From assembly GCF_030063475.1 (NCBI RefSeq), contig NZ_JASIRT010000005.1, forward strand, positions 62,001-126,000: DNA of 64,000 bases, read 5' to 3'. The notes beneath the pieces are model-generated. The model saw nothing but the letters and a program-made list of their open reading frames with translations. It was not told the origin of the DNA and searched no databases. The stretch comes from Roseomonas sp. E05 (GTDB lineage Bacteria; Pseudomonadota; Alphaproteobacteria; Acetobacterales; Acetobacteraceae). Numbering within the stretch: the stretch's first letter is position 1; each line of letters begins with the position of its first letter. This document shows, piece by piece, positions 34,416-41,360 of this stretch. Position numbers and translations under genes: made by a program.

Positions 34416-35981
34416 TTGCCCTCCACCCTGCGCCGGCTGGCCGCGCCCGGTCCAGCCCTGCTGCTCGCGCTTTCCCTCGCCCAGCCTGCCGCCGCGGCAC
34501 CGCGCACGGCGCTGGTGCTGGCCCTGCCCGGCGAGCCGGAGCGCGGCTACGACCCGATCCAGGGCTGGGGCGAGTACGGGCACCCGCTGTTCCAGTCCAC
34601 CCTGCTGCGGCGCGACGCCGACCTCGCCATCCGGCCCGACCTGGCAACGCGCTGGCAGCTTTCGGCAGACCGGCTGAACTGGGACATCACGCTGCGCGAG
34701 GATGCCCGCTTCTCCGACGGCACGCCGCTCACCGCCGAGGACGTGGCCTTCACCTTCAGCACCGCCGCGGAGGCGGGCGGCGCGGTGGACCTCTCGGCGC
34801 TGCGCGAGGCCAGCGTCACCGGCCCCTACAGCCTGCGCCTGACACTGAAGGCGCCGCAGATCACCTTCGCCGAGAGCTTCTTCACCCTCGGCATCGTCCC
34901 CGCCGCCAAGTACGGGCCGGACTATGCGCGGCATCCCCTCGGCTCCGGCCCCTACCGGCTGGTGCTCTGGTCGCCCGGGCAGCAGCTGATCGCCGAGGCC
35001 AACCCGGACTATTACGGCCCGAAGCCCGCCTTCGCCCGCCTCACCTTCCTCTTCACCGGCGAGGCCGCCAGCCATGCCGCCGCCATGGCCGGGCAGCTCG
35101 ACCTGGTGGCGGTGCCGCCCAGCCTCGCCGCGCGCGTGCCGGAGGGGATGCGCCGGGTGGTGGTCCGCTCGGTGGACAACCGCGGCATCGTCTTCCCGAT
35201 GCGGCCGGCGGACGGCGCCACCGGCAATGACGTCACCGCCGATCCCGCCATCCGCCGCGCCATCAACATCGCACTCGACCGCCGCGCGCTGGTGGAGACG
35301 GCGCTGCTCGGCTTCGGCACCGCCGCCTATGGCCCGGCCGACGGCCTGCCCTGGTCCAACCCCGCGTCGCGCCTGCCGGACGCCGACCCGGAGGGCGCCG
35401 CCCGCCTGCTGGACGAGGCCGGCTGGCGCCCGGGCCCGGACGGCCTGCGCGCCAAGGACGGCCACCCCGCCCGCATCCCGCTGCTCTACTTCGCCGGCGA
35501 CAGTACCCGGCAGGCCCTGGCGCTCACCGTGGCGGAGATGCTGCGCCCGCTCGGCATCGCCATCGATCCCGAGGGCCGCAGCCGCGAGGACACGCGCCGC
35601 CTGATGGCCAGCCGCGCCGTGCTCTTCGGCTGGGGCAGCCACAATCCGGCGGAGGTCTACAACCTCTATTCCGCCGCCCGTGCGGGGCATGGCTTCTTCA
35701 ATGCCGGCCGCTACGCCAACCCCGCCGTGGAGGCGCATTTCGCCGCCGCGCAGACCGCGCCCTCGCTGGAGGCCTCGTGGCCGGAATGGCGCGCGGCGGA
35801 ATGGGACGGCACCACCGGCTACGGCATGAAGGGCGACGCCGCCTGGGCCTGGCTGGTCAATCTCGACCATGTCTATTTCGCCAACCGCTGCCTCGATCTC
35901 GGCCGGACGCAGATCGAGCCGCACGGCCATGGCTGGCCGATCACCGCCGGCCTCCTGGGCTGGCGCTGGACATGCCCGTGA
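34416..35981 (+). CDS. nikA: Nickel ABC importer, periplasmic binding protein
   Basis: 521 residues from TTG 34416 (CCGGAGCGACCCGCC upstream), giving a normal Sec signal: LRRLAAPGPALLLALSLAQP, cleavage after AAA. NikA-type sequence follows: ERGYDPIQGWGEYGHPLFQS, WQLSADRLNWDITLREDARF, DGTPLTAEDVAFTF. Binds Ni(II), usually as a small-molecule complex, in the periplasm. Context (NikR box, nikBCDE downstream in overlapping order) supports nickel over peptide. Confidence 0.92.
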   Translation: MPSTLRRLAAPGPALLLALSLAQPAAAAPRTALVLALPGEPERGYDPIQGWGEYGHPLFQSTLLRRDADLAIRPDLATRWQLSADRLNWDITLREDARFSDGTPLTAEDVAFTFSTAAEAGGAVDLSALREASVTGPYSLRLTLKAPQITFAESFFTLGIVPAAKYGPDYARHPLGSGPYRLVLWSPGQQLIAEANPDYYGPKPAFARLTFLFTGEAASHAAAMAGQLDLVAVPPSLAARVPEGMRRVVVRSVDNRGIVFPMRPADGATGNDVTADPAIRRAINIALDRRALVETALLGFGTAAYGPADGLPWSNPASRLPDADPEGAARLLDEAGWRPGPDGLRAKDGHPARIPLLYFAGDSTRQALALTVAEMLRPLGIAIDPEGRSREDTRRLMASRAVLFGWGSHNPAEVYNLYSAARAGHGFFNAGRYANPAVEAHFAAAQTAPSLEASWPEWRAAEWDGTTGYGMKGDAAWAWLVNLDHVYFANRCLDLGRTQIEPHGHGWPITAGLLGWRWTCP

Positions 35982-36988
35982 GCGCGGCGGGAGCGGCCCC
36001 GCCCGTTCTCCCGCCCCTGCTGGCTTTCCTGCTCCGCCGGCTGCTGCGGCTGGCCTTGCTGCTGCTCTGCGTGGCCGCCCTGGCCTTCGCCCTGGCCCGG
36101 GCCGCGCCGGTGGACCCGGTGGAGGCCTTCCTCGGCCCCGCCGCCGCGCAGGTCGGGCCCGAACAGCGCGCCGCCATCGCCGCCCGCTGGGGCTTCGATC
36201 AGCCGGCGCCGGCGCAGTTCCTCCACTGGCTGGGCAACGCCCTGCGCGGCGATCTCGGCGAGAGCAGCATCTTCGCCGCGCCGGTGACGCAGGTGATCGG
36301 CGAACGCTTCGCCGCCTCGCTGGCGCTGATGCTGCCGGCCTGGCTGCTGGGCGGGGCGCTCGGCTTCGGCCTCGGCCTCCTCGCCGGGATGCGCGAGGGC
36401 GGCTGGCTGGACCGCGCCATCCGCCTCTATGCCTATCTGCTGGCCGCCCTGCCCGGCTTCTGGCTGGCCATGCTGCTGCTCATCGTCTTCGCCGTCTGGC
36501 TGGGCTGGGTGCCGGTCTGCTGCGCCGCGCCGCCCGGCCTGCTGCCGGAGCAGGTCTCGCTCGCCCAGCGGCTGGCGCATCTGGCGCTGCCGGTGGCGGC
36601 ACTCTCGGTGCTGGGCGTGGGGCCGGTGGCGCTGCACACCCGCGTCAAGGCGGCCGAGGCGATGCGGGCCGACTTCGCCCTCTACGCCATGGCCCAGGGC
36701 GCCGGGCGCGCCGAGGTGGCGCTGCGCCATGCCGCCCGCCATGCCGCGCTGCCGGCGCTGGCCATCCTCTTCGCCGGCATGGGCGAGCTGTTCGGCGGCT
36801 CGGTGGTGGCCGAGCAGGTCTTCGCCTGGCCCGGCCTCGGCCGCGCCGCCGTCGAGGCCGGGCTGCGCGCCGACGTGCCGCTGCTGCTCGGCATCGCGCT
36901 GGCCACCGCGCTCTTCGTCGGCTGCGGCAACCTGCTCGCCGACCTGCTGGCCCAGGCCGTCGATCCCCGCCAGCGGGGGCGGGCATGA
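35972..36988 (+). CDS. nikB: Nickel ABC importer permease NikB
   Basis: 338 residues from ATG 35972, overlapping nikA by 10 bases. N-terminal membrane segment LLRRLLRLALLLLCVAALAF, the periplasmic region ARWGFDQPAPAQFLHWLGNA, and EAA loop ALYAMAQGAGRAEVALRHAA. About six membrane segments, DppB fold. Pairs with NikC. Confidence 0.92.
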   Translation: MPVSAAGAAPPVLPPLLAFLLRRLLRLALLLLCVAALAFALARAAPVDPVEAFLGPAAAQVGPEQRAAIAARWGFDQPAPAQFLHWLGNALRGDLGESSIFAAPVTQVIGERFAASLALMLPAWLLGGALGFGLGLLAGMREGGWLDRAIRLYAYLLAALPGFWLAMLLLIVFAVWLGWVPVCCAAPPGLLPEQVSLAQRLAHLALPVAALSVLGVGPVALHTRVKAAEAMRADFALYAMAQGAGRAEVALRHAARHAALPALAILFAGMGELFGGSVVAEQVFAWPGLGRAAVEAGLRADVPLLLGIALATALFVGCGNLLADLLAQAVDPRQRGRA

Positions 36989-37797
36989 ACGCGCGCGGCC
37001 GCCTGCTGCTGGCCGGCACGGCGGCGGCGGCGCTGCTGGGCGGCGCCCTGCTGGCCGGGCACGGGATGGACGCCGCCCTGCTGCGCCCGCGCTTCGGCCT
37101 GGCGGCGCTGCCCCCCGGCCCGGGCCATCCTTTCGGCACCGATCCGCTGGGCCGCGACCTGCTGGCGCGCAGCCTGCGCGGACTGGAGACCAGCCTTCTC
37201 GTCGGCCTGCTCGCCGCCAGCGCCAGCACGCTGATCGCGCTGCTGCTGGCCGGGCTGGCCATGCTCGGCCGCGCCGCCGACGCGGCGGTCGGGCTGGCGG
37301 TGGAAACCTGCATCGGCCTGCCGCATCTGGTGCTGATGATCCTGGTCGCCTTCGCGCTCGGCGGCGGGGTCGGCGCCGTGGTGGCGGCGGTCGCCCTCAC
37401 CCATTGGCCGGTGCTGACGCGCATCCTCCGTGCCGAGTTCCGCGGCGTGCTGGCGGCGGATTATGTCCTGCATGCGCGGCGCTTCGGGCGCGGACGTTGG
37501 TTCATCCTGCGCCACCACCTGCTGCCCCATGCCTTGCCGCAGCTGACCGTAGGCTTCCTGCTGATGCTGCCGCACGCCATCCTGCACGAGGCGGCGCTGA
37601 CCTTCATCGGCTTCGGCATCGCCCCCGCGCGGCCCTCGATCGGCGGCCTGCTGGCCGAGTCGCTGGGCTCGCTCAGCGCCGGCTGGTGGTGGCTCGGCGT
37701 GCTGCCGGGGGCGCTGCTGCTGGCCGCCGTGCTCTGCCTGGACGGCATCGCCAGCGGCCTGCGTGCCTGGCTCTCGCCCCGCGCGGCCGAGGCCTGA
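36985..37797 (+). CDS. nikC: Nickel ABC importer permease NikC
   Basis: 270 residues from ATG 36985, overlapping the nikB stop by 4 bases. Hallmarks: HPFGTDPLGRDLLARSLRGL near residue 45 and the EAA region LHARRFGRGRWFILRHHLLP. Five to six membrane segments; partner of NikB. Confidence 0.92.
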   Translation: MNARGRLLLAGTAAAALLGGALLAGHGMDAALLRPRFGLAALPPGPGHPFGTDPLGRDLLARSLRGLETSLLVGLLAASASTLIALLLAGLAMLGRAADAAVGLAVETCIGLPHLVLMILVAFALGGGVGAVVAAVALTHWPVLTRILRAEFRGVLAADYVLHARRFGRGRWFILRHHLLPHALPQLTVGFLLMLPHAILHEAALTFIGFGIAPARPSIGGLLAESLGSLSAGWWWLGVLPGALLLAAVLCLDGIASGLRAWLSPRAAEA

Positions 37798-37803
37798 GCG
37801 GCA

Positions 37804-38592
37804 ATGCTGGAGGTTTCGCGGCTTTCCATCGGCTTCCGGCGCCCGCGCGGCCTGTGGCGGCGGGAGGTCGTGCCGGCGCTGCGGGACGTCTCCCTGCGGG
37901 TGCGGGCCGGCGAGGTCCTGGCGGTGATCGGCGCCTCGGGCGCGGGCAAGAGCCTGCTGGCCCAGGCCATTCTCGGCCTGCTGCCGCCGAATGCGGCGAT
38001 GTCCGGCGAAATGCGCTTCCAGGGAGCGCCGCTGGATGCCCCGCGGCTGCGCGGCCGGCGCGTCGCCCTGGTGCCGCAGTCCATCGCCTGGCTGGACCCG
38101 CTGGTGCGCGCCGGGCGGCAGGTGGAATGGGCCGCGGGCCGGGCCGGCCTGCCCGCCCCGGACCGCGCGCCCGCCGCCGCCGCCGCGCTGGCCCGCTTCG
38201 GCCTGGGCATGGCGGCCGCGCGCCGCTTCCCGCACCAGCTCTCGGGCGGCATGGCGCGCCGGGCGATGCTGGCCATTGCCGCGTTGGGGGAGGCCGAGCT
38301 TCTCATCGCCGACGAACCGACCAATGGGCTCGACCCGGAGAATGCGGCCCGCGTGCTCGGCCATCTGCGCGCCCGCGCCGATGCCGGGCGTGGCGTGCTG
38401 GTGATCTCGCACGACCTCGCGGCGGTGCTGCCGCTGGCCGACCGCGTCGCCATCCTGCGGGAGGGTGCCCTGCAGGAGACCGCTCCCGCCGCGGCCTTCC
38501 AGGGAAATGGCATGGCCCTCGCCTCGCCCTATGCCCGCGCGCTGTGGCAGGCGCTGCCGGAGGTGGGCTTCCTTCCGGCGGAGGCCGGCTGA
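37804..38592 (+). CDS. nikD: Nickel ABC importer ATPase NikD
   Basis: 262 residues: Walker A GASGAGKSLLAQAIL, signature LSGGMARRAMLAI, Walker B LLIADEPTNGLD, switch His in VISHDL. The signature GGMARR differs from the usual GGQRQR but keeps the LSGG core. It starts 6 bases after nikC and shares its last base with the nikE start codon. Confidence 0.92.
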   Translation: MLEVSRLSIGFRRPRGLWRREVVPALRDVSLRVRAGEVLAVIGASGAGKSLLAQAILGLLPPNAAMSGEMRFQGAPLDAPRLRGRRVALVPQSIAWLDPLVRAGRQVEWAAGRAGLPAPDRAPAAAAALARFGLGMAAARRFPHQLSGGMARRAMLAIAALGEAELLIADEPTNGLDPENAARVLGHLRARADAGRGVLVISHDLAAVLPLADRVAILREGALQETAPAAAFQGNGMALASPYARALWQALPEVGFLPAEAG

Positions 38593-39242
38593 TGCTGGTG
38601 GCCCAGGACCTGCACCATGGCGGCCTGCTCGCCGGCCTCTCGCTGGCCTTGCCGCCGGGGCAGGTGGTGGGGCTGGCCGGCCCCTCCGGCGCCGGCAAGA
38701 GCACGCTGGGCCGCCTGCTCGCCGGCCATCTGGCGCCCGCGCGCGGCACGGTGCGGCTGGATGGGGCGCCACTGCCCGCACATGGCTTCTGTCCCGTGCA
38801 GTTGCTGCCGCAGGCGGCGGAACTGGCGGTGAACCCGCGCTGGCGCGTCGGCCGCATCCTGGAGGAGGCCTATACGCCCGGCCCGGCGGCCCGGCGGGCC
38901 TTCGGCATCGAGGATTCCTGGCTGCGGCGCTACCCGCACGAGCTCTCCGGCGGCGAGTTGCAGCGGGTGGTGATCCTGCGCAGCCTGGCACCGGGCCTGC
39001 GCTACCTGGTGGCGGACGAGATCTCCGCCATGCTCGACCCGCTGGCCCAGGCCGCGCTGTGGCACCGCCTGCGGGAGTACATGGCCGGGCAAGGCCTCGG
39101 CATCCTGGCGATCAGCCACAACACCGCCCTCCTGCGGCGCCTGGGCAGGGTCGTCTGGCGCCTGGAGGATGGCCGGCTGCATCACGCCGCGCCGGAGGCG
39201 GCGGCCGGCAAGATAGCCAGCCTGTGCGCGGAAGTGGCCTGA
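38592..39242 (+). CDS. nikE: Nickel ABC importer ATPase NikE
   Basis: 216 residues, shorter than typical NikE (about 265), lacking the C-terminal extension. Walker A GPSGAGKSTLGR, signature LSGGELQRVVI, Walker B YLVADEISAMLD (Ile-Ser in place of Pro-Thr), switch His in ISHN. TGATG overlap with nikD. Ends the nik operon at a family-1 terminator. Confidence 0.9.
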   Translation: MLVAQDLHHGGLLAGLSLALPPGQVVGLAGPSGAGKSTLGRLLAGHLAPARGTVRLDGAPLPAHGFCPVQLLPQAAELAVNPRWRVGRILEEAYTPGPAARRAFGIEDSWLRRYPHELSGGELQRVVILRSLAPGLRYLVADEISAMLDPLAQAALWHRLREYMAGQGLGILAISHNTALLRRLGRVVWRLEDGRLHHAAPEAAAGKIASLCAEVA

Positions 39243-39257
39243 GGCGGGGGGGAAAGG

Positions 39258-39306
39258 TCGGGGGAATGAATTCCCCCGAACCCCCTTCTTCTTTCTGCCA
39301 GTTTCG
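39258..39306 (+). terminator. Family-1 dispersed terminator, copy C1 (single)
   Basis: Stem TCGGGGGAA / TTCCCCCGA with loop TGAA, then CCCCC and TTCTTCTTTCTGCCAGTTTC, 15 bases after the nikE stop. Here the next gene is co-directional and there is no facing copy. Confidence 0.85.
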
Positions 39307-39350
39307 CGCCGCAGCCGGGGAGATCTCTTTTCTCGGCTGCCCCCGTTGCG

Positions 39351-39376
39351 GATATTAAGAATCACTCGCAATATAG
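39351..39376. promoter_or_regulatory. AT-rich imperfect palindrome, possible Fur-like site
   Basis: ATATT (39352-39356) and AATAT (39370-39374) flank AAGAATCACTCGC. On the minus strand, TTGCGAGTGATTCTTAA resembles proteobacterial Fur boxes, and the next gene encodes a likely Fe(II) enzyme. The 323-base nikE-hydroxylase spacer otherwise shows only the family-1 terminator and GC-rich sequence without a gene. Confidence 0.25.
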
Positions 39377-39565
39377 GGAGGCTGGGCGATCCTCCTTCCG
39401 ACAGGTCGGCAACCTGCGGAGGAAGTCCAGGCGCAATCGCCGCATTGTCACACCCGGTAACGTGAAGCGCGCCGGCGGCAGCCCGCCTCGCCTCGTCCGG
39501 CCGTCGCCGCCCCGCCCGGCTTGACCTGCCGGGGTGGCGGACCCAGGAGAGAGCGCATCACGACG

Positions 39566-40414
39566 GTGTTCAGGGAGACTACGCACTTGCATCACGGCGC
39601 CACGCAACCCGACCGGCAGGGCGAGCCGCGGCAGACCTTCGGCACGGCCGACATCGCTCCGATGGCGCGGCCCAGCCTGACCGCCCGCTTCTTCATGTCG
39701 GTCGTCGCCATGGCGGAGCGGCTGAACCTGAAGCACTCCAAGGTCGGCAATCCGCCGGTCTATGACAACGCCACCTTCCCCTGGGTGGCGGAGATCGAGC
39801 GCGAATGGCCGCTGATCCGCGCCGAGCTGGACAAGGTGCTGCTGCGCCAGGAGGAGCTGCCGAGCTTCCACGACATCTCCACCGACGTGCAGACGATCAG
39901 CAAGGACAAGCACTGGAAGACCTTCTTCCTGACCGGCTACGGCCTGTCCTCCGAGCAGAACATCCGCCAGTGCCCGGAGACCTGGCGCATCGTCCAGAAG
40001 ATCCCCGGCCTGAAGACGGCGATGTTCTCGATCTTCGAGCCGGGCAAGCACCTGCCGCCGCATCGCGGCCCCTATAACGGCGTGCTGCGCCTGCATCTCG
40101 GCCTGATCGTGCCCGAGCCGCGCGACAAGCTCGGCATCCGCGTGGACAAGACTCTCTGCCACTGGGATGAGGGCAAGGCGCTGGTCTTTGACGACGCCTA
40201 TGAGCACGAGGCCTGGAACCACACCGACAAGACCCGCGTGGTGCTGTTCGTGGATTTCGTGAAGCCGCTGCGCTTCCCGGCGCGGCTGGTGAACTGGCTG
40301 CTGCTGAACCTGGCGGTGTTCACGCCCTTCATCCGCGAAGGCCTGGACAACCACAAGGCCTGGGAAAAGAAGTTCTACGCCGAGGCGGAGCAGCTGCGGA
40401 ACCGGCCGCGCTGA
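39566..40414 (+). CDS. Aspartyl/asparaginyl beta-hydroxylase-like (LpxO-type) dioxygenase
   Basis: About 282 residues from GTG 39566, with AGGAGAGAG 15-20 bases upstream; the exact start is uncertain and ATG 39662 is possible. Fe(II)/2-oxoglutarate oxygenase motifs: FEPGKHLPPHRGPYNGVLR (first His) and DDAYEHEAWNHTDKTRVVLF (second His and the 2OG-binding Arg). The hydrophobic C-terminal stretch LVNWLLLNLAVFTPFI suggests membrane association as in LpxO, which hydroxylates lipid A acyl chains. Substrate not proven. Confidence 0.8.
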   Translation: MFRETTHLHHGATQPDRQGEPRQTFGTADIAPMARPSLTARFFMSVVAMAERLNLKHSKVGNPPVYDNATFPWVAEIEREWPLIRAELDKVLLRQEELPSFHDISTDVQTISKDKHWKTFFLTGYGLSSEQNIRQCPETWRIVQKIPGLKTAMFSIFEPGKHLPPHRGPYNGVLRLHLGLIVPEPRDKLGIRVDKTLCHWDEGKALVFDDAYEHEAWNHTDKTRVVLFVDFVKPLRFPARLVNWLLLNLAVFTPFIREGLDNHKAWEKKFYAEAEQLRNRPR

Positions 40415-40417
40415 AAA

Positions 40418-40480
40418 GCTCGGGGGCTCCGGGGCGCTGCTTCGGGCAGTCCCCCGAGCCCTCTTTCTTCTTTTTATCAG
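40418..40480 (+). terminator. Family-1 related terminator, copy D1 (expanded loop)
   Basis: Stem GCTCGGGGG (40418-40426) / CCCCCGAGC (40451-40459), but the loop is 24 bases instead of 4; then CCTCTTTCTTCTTTTTATCAG. It follows the hydroxylase stop by three bases and faces D2. An altered copy of the same element. Confidence 0.7.
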
Positions 40481-40510
40481 CCTGACGCCCCGCTTCCCGC
40501 GCATGCGGGA

Positions 40511-40556
40511 AACTGACAGAGAAAAGATGGGGGTCTGGGGGAATTCATTCCCCCAG
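40511..40556 (-). terminator. Family-1 dispersed terminator, copy D2
   Basis: On the minus strand: CTGGGGGAA / TTCCCCCAG with loop TGAA, ACCCCCATCTTTTCTCTGTC, AGTTTC. Follows the MerR gene. Confidence 0.85.
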
Positions 40557-40564
40557 CCTTGTTC

Positions 40565-41032
40565 TCACCCCGTTTCATGCTCGTGGTGCTGGCAGTGCCC
40601 GTGCTCGAAATCCGCCAGGGTTTCGAGGATGCGGCAGTCCTGCGCCGGGCCGCCCTCACAGGCTGCGGCCATGCCGGCCAGTTCGGTGCGCAGGGCCTCC
40701 AGCCGGCGCAGGCGGGAGTCGATCTCGGCAATCTGTGCCTTCGCCAGGGCATGGGCGGTGGTGCAGTCCTCGCGCGGGCGTCCGGCCAGTCCCAGCAGCG
40801 TGCGGATGGCCGGCATGGCGAAGCCAAGCTCCCGCGCATGGCGGATGAAGCCCAGCCGCCGCAGGTGGTCGTCGGAGTAGAGCCGGTGCCCGCCCTCGCT
40901 GCGCGCTGGCGGCGGCAGCAGCCCCTCCTGTTCGTACCACCGGATGGTGGTGGCCTTCACGCCGGTGCGCCGCGCCAGTTCGCCGATGGCATGGCGCGCG
41001 GCGGCCGGGATCTCACGCATGGGCTGATCCAT
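40565..41032 (-). CDS. MerR-family heavy-metal-responsive regulator
   Basis: 155 residues from ATG 41032, 5 bases after AAGGAGG. Winged-helix N terminus HAIGELARRTGVKATTIRWY, EGGHRLYSDDHLRRLGFIRH, then a dimerisation helix, and a C-terminal metal site with cysteines in AACEGG, QDC and GHC plus a His cluster (HCQHHEHE). This resembles Zn/Cd/Pb-responsive ZntR/CadR/PbrR proteins rather than CueR. It faces the metal ATPase gene and should activate it from the 19-bp-spaced promoter between them. Confidence 0.9.
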   Translation of the reverse strand: MDQPMREIPAAARHAIGELARRTGVKATTIRWYEQEGLLPPPARSEGGHRLYSDDHLRRLGFIRHARELGFAMPAIRTLLGLAGRPREDCTTAHALAKAQIAEIDSRLRRLEALRTELAGMAAACEGGPAQDCRILETLADFEHGHCQHHEHETG

Positions 41033-41082
41033 CTGGTCCTCCTTGCCTTCTCTCCGTCCGGCTGAATTTAGGCACGCCCCCC

Positions 41083-41113
41083 TTGAACCTCCAGCCACTG
41101 GAGGTCCCATAGC
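41083..41113 (+). promoter_or_regulatory. MerR-type promoter and operator of the metal ATPase
   Basis: A -35 TTGAAC (41083-41088) and a candidate -10 CATAGC (41108-41113) are 19 bases apart, the overlong spacing used by MerR activators. Between them lies the perfect repeat ACCTCCAG-CCA-CTGGAGGT (41087-41105), close to known ZntR/PbrR operators. Confidence 0.85.
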
Positions 41114-41131
41114 TGAGCCCGCACCGATGGA

Positions 41132-41360
41132 GGGCGAAGCGATGGAGAGCAGCGAGCGGACAGCCTGGCGGGTCAGCGGAATGGACTGTGCCGCCTGCGT
41201 GGCCAAGGTCACGCGGGCCGTGGAGCGCCTGCCGGGCGTCTCGGATGTCACGGTGAACCTGATGACCGAGGAACTGTCGCTGCGCCTTGCGCCGGAGGCG
41301 ACGCCGCCGGAGCGGATCACGCGGGCCGTCTCGGCGCTCGGCTATTCAGTATCGCCGCTG
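41132..41360 (+). repeat. Metal-binding domain duplication, copy 1 (offset 315 bp)
   Basis: This ~229-base segment recurs at 41447-41675, with roughly a dozen mismatches. It includes the start codon and ribosome-site sequence (GAGGGCGAAGCG) as well as the whole first HMA domain. Confidence 0.9.

Noticed and set aside
41043-41141. Upstream start for the zinc ATPase at 41043 or 41127
   Set aside because: 41043 would put the coding sequence through the MerR operator and promoter; 41127 lacks a ribosome site, whereas 41142 has GGAGGGCGAAGCG.
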